Source of the DNA: Crossaster papposus
Taxonomy: Eukaryota > Echinodermata > Asteroidea > Velatida > Solasteridae
Length of the DNA: 64,000 bases
NCBI GenBank assembly: GCA_037893245.1
Contig: JBAIAA010001139.1
Location: 1-64,000 of the forward strand
Direction: 5' to 3'
Shown: positions 24,261-39,315 of the stretch, piece after piece
Layout: the number at the start of each line of letters is the position of its first letter
Position numbering within the stretch: position 1 is the stretch's first letter
Notes under the pieces: model-generated
Told to the model about the DNA's origin: nothing
The model's input: the letters and a program-made list of their open reading frames with translations, nothing else
The model's database searches: none
Translations under genes and position numbers: made by a program

Positions 24261-27200
24261 TACTTCCCGAGCCTGCAAGCAGCCATTTTACAAATGGCAT
24301 CCCTCCACGTTCTAGGGCAATTAGGATCCATTTTTCAACCGTAATTTTGTCAAGTCTGCCCTCAGATTGAAGCTCAAAAACCAGGGAGTTGATCCTATGC
24401 TATATTTACACAATCCCACCATTTCTTTCACCAAACGGCATCCGTTTTCAAAAGAAATTGTGGGGGCACATTTCATGCAAATGAGCTCGCGTAGAAATTA
24501 TCCTTACAATTAGGGTGGTGCACCCTATAGGGTGCACCTGCCTAATTCAAGTCCCATTGAAAACAGTGTAAAATCAACAATGTTCACGACCAAGTTTCTT
24601 GCACACCGACATCACTGGGGTTTCTCAAACAACAATCAGATTATTGTCTTGGTCTTTATCTTTCCATTTCTTTTCAATTTTTAGTAGGTTAGCCAATTAC
24701 ATTTTTTAATATTCACACCAAAAGAAACACACCTCCCGAAAAGTGATACTTCCCGAGCCTGCAAGCAGCCATTTTACAAATGGCATCCCTCCACGTTCTA
24801 GGGCAATTAGGATCCATTTTTCAACCGTAATTTTGTCAAGTCTGCCCTCAGATTGAAGCTCAAAAACCAGGGAGTTGATCCTATGCTATATTTACACAAT
24901 CCCACCATTTCTTTCACCAAACGGCATCCGTTTTCAAAAGAAATTGTGGGGGCACATTTCATGCAAATGAGCTCGCGTAGAAATTATCCTTACAATTAGG
25001 GTGGTGCACCCTATAGGGTGCACCTGCCTAATTCAAGTCCCATTGAAAACAGTGTAAAATCAACAATGTTCACGACCAAGTTTCTTGCACACCGACATCA
25101 CTGGGGTTTCTCAAACAACAATCAGATTATTGTCTTGGTCTTTATCTTTCCATTTCTTTTCAATTTTTAGTAGGTTAGCCAATTACATTTTTTAATATTC
25201 ACACCAAAAGAAACACACCTCCCGAAAAGTGATACTTCCCGAGCCTGCAAGCAGCCATTTTACAAATGGCATCCCTCCACGTTCTAGGGCAATTAGGATC
25301 CATTTTTCAACCGTAATTTTGTCAAGTCTGCCCTCAGATTGAAGCTCAAAAACCAGGGAGTTGATCCTATGCTATATTTACACAATCCCACCATTTCTTT
25401 CACCAAACGGCATCCGTTTTCAAAAGAAATTGTGGGGGCACATTTCATGCAAATGAGCTCGCGTAGAAATTATCCTTACAATTAGGGTGGTGCACCCTAT
25501 AGGGTGCACCTGCCTAATTCAAGTCCCATTGAAAACAGTGTAAAATCAACAATGTTCACGACCAAGTTTCTTGCACACCGACATCACTGGGGTTTCTCAA
25601 ACAACAATCAGATTATTGTCTTGGTCTTTATCTTCCATTTCTTTTCAATTTTTAGTAGGTTAGCCAATTACATTTTTTAATATTCACACCAAAAGAAACA
25701 CACCTCCCGAAAAGTGATACTTCCCGAGCCTGCAAGCAGCCATTTTACAAATGGCATCCCTCCACGTTCTAGGGCAATTAGGATCCATTTTTCAACCGTA
25801 ATTTTGTCAAGTCTGCCCTCAGATTGAAGCTCAAAAACTAGGGAGTTGATCCTATGCTATATTTACACAATCCCACCATTTCTTTCACCAAACGGCATCC
25901 GTTTTCAAAAGAAATTGTGGGGGCACATTTCATGCAAATGAGCTCGCGTAGAAATTATCCTTACAATTAGGGTGGTGCACCCTATAGGGTGCACCTGCCT
26001 AATTCAAGTCCCATTGAAAACAGTGTAAAATCAACAATGTTCACGACCAAGTTTCTTGCACACCGACATCACTGGGGTTTCTCAAACAACAATCAGATTA
26101 TTGTCTTGGTCTTTATCTTTCATTTCTTTTCAATTTTTAGTAGGTTAGCCAATTACATTTTTTAATATTCACACCAAAAGAAACACACCTCCCGAAAAGT
26201 GATACTTCCCGAGCCTGCAAGCAGCCATTTTACAAATGGCATCCCTCCACGTTCTAGGGCAATTAGGATCCATTTTTCAACCGTAATTTTGTCAAGTCTG
26301 CCCTCAGATTGAAGCTCAAAAACCAGGGAGTTGATCCTATGCTATATTTACACAATCCCACCATTTCTTTCACCAAACGGCATCCGTTTTCAAAAGAAAT
26401 TGTGGGGGCACATTTCATGCAAATGAGCTCGCGTAGAAATTATCCTTACAATTAGGGTGGTGCACCCTATAGGGTGCACCTGCCTAATTCAAGTCCCATT
26501 GAAAACAGTGTAAAATCAACAATGTTCACGACCAAGTTTCTTGCACACCGACATCACTGGGGTTTCTCAAACAACAATCAGATTATTGTCTTGGTCTTTA
26601 TCTTTCCATTTCTTTTCAATTTTTAGTAGGTTAGCCAATTACATTTTTTAATATTCACACCAAAAGAAACACACCTCCCGAAAAGTGATACTTCCCGAGC
26701 CTGCAAGCAGCCATTTTACAAATGGCATCCCTCCACGTTCTAGGGCAATTAGGATCCATTTTTCAACCGTAATTTTGTCAAGTCTGCCCTCAGATTGAAG
26801 CTCAAAAACCAGGGAGTTGATCCTATGCTATATTTACACAATCCCACCATTTCTTTCACCAAACGGCATCCGTTTTCAAAAGAAATTGTGGGGGCACATT
26901 TCATGCAAATGAGCTCGCGTAGAAATTATCCTTACAATTAGGGTGGTGCACCCTATAGGGTGCACCTGCCTAATTCAAGTCCCATTGAAAACAGTGTAAA
27001 ATCAACAATGTTCACGACCAAGTTTCTTGCACACCGACATCACTGGGGTTTCTCAAACAACAATCAGATTATTGTCTTGGTCTTTATCTTTCCATTTCTT
27101 TTCAATTTTTAGTAGGTTAGCCAATTACATTTTTTAATATTCACACCAAAAGAAACACACCTCCCGAAAAGTGATACTTCCCGAGCCTGCAAGCAGCCAT

Positions 27201-30200
27201 TTTACAAATGGCATCCCTCCACGTTCTAGGGCAATTAGGATCCATTTTTCAACCGTAATTTTGTCAAGTCTGCCCTCAGATTGAAGCTCAAAAACCAGGG
27301 AGTTGATCCTATGCTATATTTACACAATCCCACCATTTCTTTCACCAAACGGCATCCGTTTTCAAAAGAAATTGTGGGGGCACATTTCATGCAAATGAGC
27401 TCGCGTAGAAATTATCCTTACAATTAGGGTGGTGCACCCTATAGGGTGCACCTGCCTAATTCAAGTCCCATTGAAAACAGTGTAAAATCAACAATGTTCA
27501 CGACCAAGTTTCTTGCACACCGACATCACTGGGGTTTCTCAAACAACAATCAGATTATTGTCTTGGTCTTTATCTTCCATTTCTTTTCAATTTTTAGTAG
27601 GTTAGCCAATTACATTTTTTAATATTCACACCAAAAGAAACACACCTCCCGAAAAGTGATACTTCCCGAGCCTGCAAGCAGCCATTTTACAAATGGCATC
27701 CCTCCACGTTCTAGGGCAATTAGGATCCATTTTTCAACCGTAATTTTGTCAAGTCTGCCCTCAGATTGAAGCTCAAAAACTAGGGAGTTGATCCTATGCT
27801 ATATTTACACAATCCCACCATTTCTTTCACCAAACGGCATCCGTTTTCAAAAGAAATTGTGGGGGCACATTTCATGCAAATGAGCTCGCGTAGAAATTAT
27901 CCTTACAATTAGGGTGGTGCACCCTATAGGGTGCACCTGCCTAATTCAAGTCCCATTGAAAACAGTGTAAAATCAACAATGTTCACGACCAAGTTTCTTG
28001 CACACCGACATCACTGGGGTTTCTCAAACAACAATCAGATTATTGTCTTGGTCTTTATCTTTCATTTCTTTTCAATTTTTAGTAGGTTAGCCAATTACAT
28101 TTTTTAATATTCACACCAAAAGAAACACACCTCCCGAAAAGTGATACTTCCCGAGCCTGCAAGCAGCCATTTTACAAATGGCATCCCTCCACGTTCTAGG
28201 GCAATTAGGATCCATTTTTCAACCGTAATTTTGTCAAGTCTGCCCTCAGATTGAAGCTCAAAAACTAGGGAGTTGATCCTATGCTATATTTACACAATCC
28301 CACCATTTCTTTCACCAAACGGCATCCGTTTTCAAAAGAAATTGTGGGGGCACATTTCATGCAAATGAGCTCGCGTAGAAATTATCCTTACAATTAGGGT
28401 GGTGCACCCTATAGGGTGCACCTGCCTAATTCAAGTCCCATTGAAAACAGTGTAAAATCAACAATGTTCACGACCAAGTTTCTTGCACACCGACATCACT
28501 GGGGTTTCTCAAACAACAATCAGATTATTGTCTTGGTCTTTATCTTTCCATTTCTTTTCAATTTTTAGTAGGTTAGCCAATTACATTTTTTAATATTCAC
28601 ACCAAAAGAAACACACCTCCCGAAAAGTGATACTTCCCGAGCCTGCAAGCAGCCATTTTACAAATGGCATCCCTCCACGTTCTAGGGCAATTAGGATCCA
28701 TTTTTCAACCGTAATTTTGTCAAGTCTGCCCTCAGATTGAAGCTCAAAAACTAGGGAGTTGATCCTATGCTATATTTACACAATCCCACCATTTCTTTCA
28801 CCAAACGGCATCCGTTTTCAAAAGAAATTGTGGGGGCACATTTCATGCAAATGAGCTCGCGTAGAAATTATCCTTACAATTAGGGTGGTGCACCCTATAG
28901 GGTGCACCTGCCTAATTCAAGTCCCATTGAAAACAGTGTAAAATCAACAATGTTCACGACCAAGTTTCTTGCACACCGACATCACTGGGGTTTCTCAAAC
29001 AACAATCAGATTATTGTCTTGGTCTTTATCTTTCATTTCTTTTCAATTTTTAGTAGGTTAGCCAATTACATTTTTTAATATTCACACCAAAAGAAACACA
29101 CCTCCCGAAAAGTGATACTTCCCGAGCCTGCAAGCAGCCATTTTACAAATGGCATCCCTCCACGTTCTAGGGCAATTAGGATCCATTTTTCAACCGTAAT
29201 TTTGTCAAGTCTGCCCTCAGATTGAAGCTCAAAAACTAGGGAGTTGATCCTATGCTATATTTACACAATCCCACCATTTCTTTCACCAAACGGCATCCGT
29301 TTTCAAAAGAAATTGTGGGGGCACATTTCATGCAAATGAGCTCGCGTAGAAATTATCCTTACAATTAGGGTGGTGCACCCTATAGGGTGCACCTGCCTAA
29401 TTCAAGTCCCATTGAAAACAGTGTAAAATCAACAATGTTCACGACCAAGTTTCTTGCACACCGACATCACTGGGGTTTCTCAAACAACAATCAGATTATT
29501 GTCTTGGTCTTTATCTTTCCATTTCTTTTCAATTTTTAGTAGGTTAGCCAATTACATTTTTTAATATTCACACCAAAAGAAACACACCTCCCGAAAAGTG
29601 ATACTTCCCGAGCCTGCAAGCAGCCATTTTACAAATGGCATCCCTCCACGTTCTAGGGCAATTAGGATCCATTTTTCAACCGTAATTTTGTCAAGTCTGC
29701 CCTCAGATTGAAGCTCAAAAACCAGGGAGTTGATCCTATGCTATATTTACACAATCCCACCATTTCTTTCACCAAACGGCATCCGTTTTCAAAAGAAATT
29801 GTGGGGGCACATTTCATGCAAATGAGCTCGCGTAGAAATTATCCTTACAATTAGGGTGGTGCACCCTATAGGGTGCACCTGCCTAATTCAAGTCCCATTG
29901 AAAACAGTGTAAAATCAACAATGTTCACGACCAAGTTTCTTGCACACCGACATCACTGGGGTTTCTCAAACAACAATCAGATTATTGTCTTGGTCTTTAT
30001 CTTTCCATTTCTTTTCAATTTTTAGTAGGTTAGCCAATTACATTTTTTAATATTCACACCAAAAGAAACACACCTCCCGAAAAGTGATACTTCCCGAGCC
30101 TGCAAGCAGCCATTTTACAAATGGCATCCCTCCACGTTCTAGGGCAATTAGGATCCATTTTTCAACCGTAATTTTGTCAAGTCTGCCCTCAGATTGAAGC

Positions 30201-33200
30201 TCAAAAACTAGGGAGTTGATCCTATGCTATATTTACACAATCCCACCATTTCTTTCACCAAACGGCATCCGTTTTCAAAAGAAATTGTGGGGGCACATTT
30301 CATGCAAATGAGCTCGCGTAGAAATTATCCTTACAATTAGGGTGGTGCACCCTATAGGGTGCACCTGCCTAATTCAAGTCCCATTGAAAACAGTGTAAAA
30401 TCAACAATGTTCACGACCAAGTTTCTTGCACACCGACATCACTGGGGTTTCTCAAACATCAATCAGATTATTGTCTTGGTCTTTATCTTTCCATTTCTTT
30501 TCAATTTTTAGTAGGTTAGCCAATTACATTTTTTAATATTCACACCAAAAGAAACACACCTCCCGAAAAGTGATACTTCCCGAGCCTGCAAGCAGCCATT
30601 TTACAAATGGCATCCCTCCACGTTCTAGGGCAATTAGGATCCATTTTTCAACCGTAATTTTGTCAAGTCTGCCCTCAGATTGAAGCTCAAAAACCAGGGA
30701 GTTGATCCTATGCTATATTTACACAATCCCACCATTTCTTTCACCAAACGGCATCCGTTTTCAAAAGAAATTGTGGGGGCACATTTCATGCAAATGAGCT
30801 CGCGTAGAAATTATCCTTACAATTAGGGTGGTGCACCCTATAGGGTGCACCTGCCTAATTCAAGTCCCATTGAAAACAGTGTAAAATCAACAATGTTCAC
30901 GACCAAGTTTCTTGCACACCGACATCACTGGGGTTTCTCAAACAACAATCAGATTATTGTCTTGGTCTTTATCTTCCATTTCTTTTCAATTTTTAGTAGG
31001 TTAGCCAATTACATTTTTTAATATTCACACCAAAAGAAACACACCTCCCGAAAAGTGATACTTCCCGAGCCTGCAAGCAGCCATTTTACAAATGGCATCC
31101 CTCCACGTTCTAGGGCAATTAGGATCCATTTTTCAACCGTAATTTTGTCAAGTCTGCCCTCAGATTGAAGCTCAAAAACTAGGGAGTTGATCCTATGCTA
31201 TATTTACACAATCCCACCATTTCTTTCACCAAACGGCATCCGTTTTCAAAAGAAATTGTGGGGGCACATTTCATGCAAATGAGCTCGCGTAGAAATTATC
31301 CTTACAATTAGGGTGGTGCACCCTATAGGGTGCACCTGCCTAATTCAAGTCCCATTGAAAACAGTGTAAAATCAACAATGTTCACGACCAAGTTTCTTGC
31401 ACACCGACATCACTGGGGTTTCTCAAACAACAATCAGATTATTGTCTTGGTCTTTATCTTTCATTTCTTTTCAATTTTTAGTAGGTTAGCCAATTACATT
31501 TTTTAATATTCACACCAAAAGAAACACACCTCCCGAAAAGTGATACTTCCCGAGCCTGCAAGCAGCCATTTTACAAATGGCATCCCTCCACGTTCTAGGG
31601 CAATTAGGATCCATTTTTCAACCGTAATTTTGTCAAGTCTGCCCTCAGATTGAAGCTCAAAAACTAGGGAGTTGATCCTATGCTATATTTACACAATCCC
31701 ACCATTTCTTTCACCAAACGGCATCCGTTTTCAAAAGAAATTGTGGGGGCACATTTCATGCAAATGAGCTCGCGTAGAAATTATCCTTACAATTAGGGTG
31801 GTGCACCCTATAGGGTGCACCTGCCTAATTCAAGTCCCATTGAAAACAGTGTAAAATCAACAATGTTCACGACCAAGTTTCTTGCACACCGACATCACTG
31901 GGGTTTCTCAAACAACAATCAGATTATTGTCTTGGTCTTTATCTTTCCATTTCTTTTCAATTTTTAGTAGGTTAGCCAATTACATTTTTTAATATTCACA
32001 CCAAAAGAAACACACCTCCCGAAAAGTGATACTTCCCGAGCCTGCAAGCAGCCATTTTACAAATGGCATCCCTCCACGTTCTAGGGCAATTAGGATCCAT
32101 TTTTCAACCGTAATTTTGTCAAGTCTGCCCTCAGATTGAAGCTCAAAAACCAGGGAGTTGATCCTATGCTATATTTACACAATCCCACCATTTCTTTCAC
32201 CAAACGGCATCCGTTTTCAAAAGAAATTGTGGGGGCACATTTCATGCAAATGAGCTCGCGTAGAAATTATCCTTACAATTAGGGTGGTGCACCCTATAGG
32301 GTGCACCTGCCTAATTCAAGTCCCATTGAAAACAGTGTAAAATCAACAATGTTCACGACCAAGTTTCTTGCACACCGACATCACTGGGGTTTCTCAAACA
32401 ACAATCAGATTATTGTCTTGGTCTTTATCTTTCCATTTCTTTTCAATTTTTAGTAGGTTAGCCAATTACATTTTTTAATATTCACACCAAAAGAAACACA
32501 CCTCCCGAAAAGTGATACTTCCCGAGCCTGCAAGCAGCCATTTTACAAATGGCATCCCTCCACGTTCTAGGGCAATTAGGATCCATTTTTCAACCGTAAT
32601 TTTGTCAAGTCTGCCCTCAGATTGAAGCTCAAAAACTAGGGAGTTGATCCTATGCTATATTTACACAATCCCACCATTTCTTTCACCAAACGGCATCCGT
32701 TTTCAAAAGAAATTGTGGGGGCACATTTCATGCAAATGAGCTCGCGTAGAAATTATCCTTACAATTAGGGTGGTGCACCCTATAGGGTGCACCTGCCTAA
32801 TTCAAGTCCCATTGAAAACAGTGTAAAATCAACAATGTTCACGACCAAGTTTCTTGCACACCGACATCACTGGGGTTTCTCAAACATCAATCAGATTATT
32901 GTCTTGGTCTTTATCTTTCCATTTCTTTTCAATTTTTAGTAGGTTAGCCAATTACATTTTTTAATATTCACACCAAAAGAAACACACCTCCCGAAAAGTG
33001 ATACTTCCCGAGCCTGCAAGCAGCCATTTTACAAATGGCATCCCTCCACGTTCTAGGGCAATTAGGATCCATTTTTCAACCGTAATTTTGTCAAGTCTGC
33101 CCTCAGATTGAAGCTCAAAAACCAGGGAGTTGATCCTATGCTATATTTACACAATCCCACCATTTCTTTCACCAAACGGCATCCGTTTTCAAAAGAAATT

Positions 33201-36200
33201 GTGGGGGCACATTTCATGCAAATGAGCTCGCGTAGAAATTATCCTTACAATTAGGGTGGTGCACCCTATAGGGTGCACCTGCCTAATTCAAGTCCCATTG
33301 AAAACAGTGTAAAATCAACAATGTTCACGACCAAGTTTCTTGCACACCGACATCACTGGGGTTTCTCAAACAACAATCAGATTATTGTCTTGGTCTTTAT
33401 CTTTCCATTTCTTTTCAATTTTTAGTAGGTTAGCCAATTACATTTTTTAATATTCACACCAAAAGAAACACACCTCCCGAAAAGTGATACTTCCCGAGCC
33501 TGCAAGCAGCCATTTTACAAATGGCATCCCTCCACGTTCTAGGGCAATTAGGATCCATTTTTCAACCGTAATTTTGTCAAGTCTGCCCTCAGATTGAAGC
33601 TCAAAAACCAGGGAGTTGATCCTATGCTATATTTACACAATCCCACCATTTCTTTCACCAAACGGCATCCGTTTTCAAAAGAAATTGTGGGGGCACATTT
33701 CATGCAAATGAGCTCGCGTAGAAATTATCCTTACAATTAGGGTGGTGCACCCTATAGGGTGCACCTGCCTAATTCAAGTCCCATTGAAAACAGTGTAAAA
33801 TCAACAATGTTCACGACCAAGTTTCTTGCACACCGACATCACTGGGGTTTCTCAAACAACAATCAGATTATTGTCTTGGTCTTTATCTTTCATTTCTTTT
33901 CAATTTTTAGTAGGTTAGCCAATTACATTTTTTAATATTCACACCAAAAGAAACACACCTCCCGAAAAGTGATACTTCCCGAGCCTGCAAGCAGCCATTT
34001 TACAAATGGCATCCCTCCACGTTCTAGGGCAATTAGGATCCATTTTTCAACCGTAATTTTGTCAAGTCTGCCCTCAGATTGAAGCTCAAAAACCAGGGAG
34101 TTGATCCTATGCTATATTTACACAATCCCACCATTTCTTTCACCAAACGGCATCCGTTTTCAAAAGAAATTGTGGGGGCACATTTCATGCAAATGAGCTC
34201 GCGTAGAAATTATCCTTACAATTAGGGTGGTGCACCCTATAGGGTGCACCTGCCTAATTCAAGTCCCATTGAAAACAGTGTAAAATCAACAATGTTCACG
34301 ACCAAGTTTCTTGCACACCGACATCACTGGGCTTTCTCAAACAACAATCAGATTATTGTCTTGGTCTTTATCTTTCCATTTCTTTTCAATTTTTAGTAGG
34401 TTAGCCAATTACATTTTTTAATATTCACACCAAAAGAAACACACCTCCCGAAAAGTGATACTTCCCGAGCCTGCAAGCAGCCATTTTACAAATGGCATCC
34501 CTCCACGTTCTAGGGCAATTAGGATCCATTTTTCAACCGTAATTTTGTCAAGTCTGCCCTCAGATTGAAGCTCAAAAACCAGGGAGTTGATCCTATGCTA
34601 TATTTACACAATCCCACCATTTCTTTCACCAAACGGCATCCGTTTTCAAAAGAAATTGTGGGGGCACATTTCATGCAAATGAGCTCGCGTAGAAATTATC
34701 CTTACAATTAGGGTGGTGCACCCTATAGGGTGCACCTGCCTAATTCAAGTCCCATTGAAAACAGTGTAAAATCAACAATGTTCACGACCAAGTTTCTTGC
34801 ACACCGACATCACTGGGGTTTCTCAAACAACAATCAGATTATTGTCTTGGTCTTTATCTTTCCATTTCTTTTCAATTTTTAGTAGGTTAGCCAATTACAT
34901 TTTTTAATATTCACACCAAAAGAAACACACCTCCCGAAAAGTGATACTTCCCGAGCCTGCAAGCAGCCATTTTACAAATGGCATCCCTCCACGTTCTAGG
35001 GCAATTAGGATCCATTTTTCAACCGTAATTTTGTCAAGTCTGCCCTCAGATTGAAGCTCAAAAACTAGGGAGTTGATCCTATGCTATATTTACACAATCC
35101 CACCATTTCTTTCACCAAACGGCATCCGTTTTCAAAAGAAATTGTGGGGGCACATTTCATGCAAATGAGCTCGCGTAGAAATTATCCTTACAATTAGGGT
35201 GGTGCACCCTATAGGGTGCACCTGCCTAATTCAAGTCCCATTGAAAACAGTGTAAAATCAACAATGTTCACGACCAAGTTTCTTGCACACCGACATCACT
35301 GGGGTTTCTCAAACATCAATCAGATTATTGTCTTGGTCTTTATCTTTCCATTTCTTTTCAATTTTTAGTAGGTTAGCCAATTACATTTTTTAATATTCAC
35401 ACCAAAAGAAACACACCTCCCGAAAAGTGATACTTCCCGAGCCTGCAAGCAGCCATTTTACAAATGGCATCCCTCCACGTTCTAGGGCAATTAGGATCCA
35501 TTTTTCAACCGTAATTTTGTCAAGTCTGCCCTCAGATTGAAGCTCAAAAACCAGGGAGTTGATCCTATGCTATATTTACACAATCCCACCATTTCTTTCA
35601 CCAAACGGCATCCGTTTTCAAAAGAAATTGTGGGGGCACATTTCATGCAAATGAGCTCGCGTAGAAAGTATCCTTACAATTAGGGTGGTGCACCCTATAG
35701 GGTGCACCTGCCTAATTCAAGTCCCATTGAAAACAGTGTAAAATCAACAATGTTCACGACCAAGTTTCTTGCACACCGACATCACTGGGGTTTCTCAAAC
35801 AACAATCAGATTATTGTCTTGGTCTTTATCTTTCCATTTCTTTTCAATTTTTAGTAGGTTAGCCAATTACATTTTTTAATATTCACACCAAAAGAAACAC
35901 ACCTCCCGAAAAGTGATACTTCCCGAGCCTGCAAGCAGCCATTTTACAAATGGCATCCCTCCACGTTCTAGGGCAATTAGGATCCATTTTTCAACCGTAA
36001 TTTTGTCAAGTCTGCCCTCAGATTGAAGCTCAAAAACCAGGGAGTTGATCCTATGCTATATTTACACAATCCCACCATTTCTTTCACCAAACGGCATCCG
36101 TTTTCAAAAGAAATTGTGGGGGCACATTTCATGCAAATGAGCTCGCGTAGAAATTATCCTTACAATTAGGGTGGTGCACCCTATAGGGTGCACCTGCCTA

Positions 36201-39200
36201 ATTCAAGTCCCATTGAAAACAGTGTAAAATCAACAATGTTCACGACCAAGTTTCTTGCACACCGACATCACTGGGGTTTCTCAAACAACAATCAGATTAT
36301 TGTCTTGGTCTTTATCTTTCATTTCTTTTCAATTTTTAGTAGGTTAGCCAATTACATTTTTTAATATTCACACCAAAAGAAACACACCTCCCGAAAAGTG
36401 ATACTTCCCGAGCCTGCAAGCAGCCATTTTACAAATGGCATCCCTCCACGTTCTAGGGCAATTAGGATCCATTTTTCAACCGTAATTTTGTCAAGTCTGC
36501 CCTCAGATTGAAGCTCAAAAACCAGGGAGTTGATCCTATGCTATATTTACACAATCCCACCATTTCTTTCACCAAACGGCATCCGTTTTCAAAAGAAATT
36601 GTGGGGGCACATTTCATGCAAATGAGCTCGCGTAGAAATTATCCTTACAATTAGGGTGGTGCACCCTATAGGGTGCACCTGCCTAATTCAAGTCCCATTG
36701 AAAACAGTGTAAAATCAACAATGTTCACGACCAAGTTTCTTGCACACCGACATCACTGGGGTTTCTCAAACAACAATCAGATTATTGTCTTGGTCTTTAT
36801 CTTTCCATTTCTTTTCAATTTTTAGTAGGTTAGCCAATTACATTTTTTAATATTCACACCAAAAGAAACACACCTCCCGAAAAGTGATACTTCCCGAGCC
36901 TGCAAGCAGCCATTTTACAAATGGCATCCCTCCACGTTCTAGGGCAATTAGGATCCATTTTTCAACCGTAATTTTGTCAAGTCTGCCCTCAGATTGAAGC
37001 TCAAAAACCAGGGAGTTGATCCTATGCTATATTTACACAATCCCACCATTTCTTTCACCAAACGGCATCCGTTTTCAAAAGAAATTGTGGGGGCACATTT
37101 CATGCAAATGAGCTCGCGTAGAAATTATCCTTACAATTAGGGTGGTGCACCCTATAGGGTGCACCTGCCTAATTCAAGTCCCATTGAAAACAGTGTAAAA
37201 TCAACAATGTTCACGACCAAGTTTCTTGCACACCGACATCACTGGGGTTTCTCAAACAACAATCAGATTATTGTCTTGGTCTTTATCTTTCCATTTCTTT
37301 TCAATTTTTAGTAGGTTAGCCAATTACATTTTTTAATATTCACACCAAAAGAAACACACCTCCCGAAAAGTGATACTTCCCGAGCCTGCAAGCAGCCATT
37401 TTACAAATGGCATCCCTCCACGTTCTAGGGCAATTAGGATCCATTTTTCAACCGTAATTTTGTCAAGTCTGCCCTCAGATTGAAGCTCAAAAACCAGGGA
37501 GTTGATCCTATGCTATATTTACACAATCCCACCATTTCTTTCACCAAACGGCATCCGTTTTCAAAAGAAATTGTGGGGGCACATTTCATGCAAATGAGCT
37601 CGCGTAGAAATTATCCTTACAATTAGGGTGGTGCACCCTATAGGGTGCACCTGCCTAATTCAAGTCCCATTGAAAACAGTGTAAAATCAACAATGTTCAC
37701 GACCAAGTTTCTTGCACACCGACATCACTGGGGTTTCTCAAACAACAATCAGATTATTGTCTTGGTCTTTATCTTCCATTTCTTTTCAATTTTTAGTAGG
37801 TTAGCCAATTACATTTTTTAATATTCACACCAAAAGAAACACACCTCCCGAAAAGTGATACTTCCCGAGCCTGCAAGCAGCCATTTTACAAATGGCATCC
37901 CTCCACGTTCTAGGGCAATTAGGATCCATTTTTCAACCGTAATTTTGTCAAGTCTGCCCTCAGATTGAAGCTCAAAAACTAGGGAGTTGATCCTATGCTA
38001 TATTTACACAATCCCACCATTTCTTTCACCAAACGGCATCCGTTTTCAAAAGAAATTGTGGGGGCACATTTCATGCAAATGAGCTCGCGTAGAAATTATC
38101 CTTACAATTAGGGTGGTGCACCCTATAGGGTGCACCTGCCTAATTCAAGTCCCATTGAAAACAGTGTAAAATCAACAATGTTCACGACCAAGTTTCTTGC
38201 ACACCGACATCACTGGGGTTTCTCAAACAACAATCAGATTATTGTCTTGGTCTTTATCTTTCATTTCTTTTCAATTTTTAGTAGGTTAGCCAATTACATT
38301 TTTTAATATTCACACCAAAAGAAACACACCTCCCGAAAAGTGATACTTCCCGAGCCTGCAAGCAGCCATTTTACAAATGGCATCCCTCCACGTTCTAGGG
38401 CAATTATGATCCATTTTTCAACCGTAATTTTGTCAAGTCTGCCCTCAGATTGAAGCTCAAAAACTAGGGAGTTGATCCTATGCTATATTTACACAATCCC
38501 ACCATTTCTTTCACCAAACGGCATCCGTTTTCAAAAGAAATTGTGGGGGCACATTTCATGCAAATGAGCTCGCGTAGAAATTATCCTTACAATTAGGGTG
38601 GTGCACCCTATAGGGTGCACCTGCCTAATTCAAGTCCCATTGAAAACAGTGTAAAATCAACAATGTTCACGACCAAGTTTCTTGCACACCGACATCACTG
38701 GGGTTTCTCAAACAACAATCAGATTATTGTCTTGGTCTTTATCTTTCCATTTCTTTTCAATTTTTAGTAGGTTAGCCAATTACATTTTTTAATATTCACA
38801 CCAAAAGAAACACACCTCCCGAAAAGTGATACTTCCCGAGCCTGCAAGCAGCCATTTTACAAATGGCATCCCTCCACGTTCTAGGGCAATTAGGATCCAT
38901 TTTTCAACCGTAATTTTGTCAAGTCTGCCCTCAGATTGAAGCTCAAAAACCAGGGAGTTGATCCTATGCTATATTTACACAATCCCACCATTTCTTTCAC
39001 CAAACGGCATCCGTTTTCAAAAGAAATTGTGGGGGCACATTTCATGCAAATGAGCTCGCGTAGAAATTATCCTTACAATTAGGGTGGTGCACCCTATAGG
39101 GTGCACCTGCCTAATTCAAGTCCCATTGAAAACAGTGTAAAATCAACAATGTTCACGACCAAGTTTCTTGCACACCGACATCACTGGGGTTTCTCAAACA

Positions 39201-39315
39201 ACAATCAGATTATTGTCTTGGTCTTTATCTTTCCATTTCTTTTCAATTTTTAGTAGGTTAGCCAATTACATTTTTTAATATTCACACCAAAAGAAACACA
39301 CCTCCCGAAAAGTGA
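24261..39315. repeat. Segmental copy A (U51-U81) of a ~15-kb internal duplication
   Basis: Unit starts are 24261, 24747, 25233, 25718, 26203, 26689, 27175, 27660, 28145, 28631, 29116, 29602, 30088, 30574, 31059, 31544, 32030, 32516, 33002, 33488, 33973, 34459, 34945, 35431, 35917, 36402, 36888, 37374, 37859, 38344 and 38830. Types are CL CL CS TF CL CL CS TF TL TF TL CL TLc CS TF TL CL TLc CL CF CL CL TLc CL CF CL CL CS TF TL CL. The order matches U101-U132. It opens with CL-CL-CS-TF twice, a 4-unit module with the F and L alleles swapped relative to U26-U50. Private changes not found in copy B are G to C at 34332 and T to G at 35668. Copies of the T372 marker are at 30459, 32887 and 35316. 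Confidence 0.85.
32516..37373. repeat. Local 5-unit duplication inside copy A (U68-U72 and U73-U77)
   Basis: The order TLc CL CF CL CL occurs at 32516-34944 and again at 34945-37373, a period of 2,429 bp, each group led by a unit with the T372 marker (32887 and 35316). The private changes at 34332 (U71) and 35668 (U74) are not shared between the two groups, so they arose after the duplication or are sequencing errors. Confidence 0.82.
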
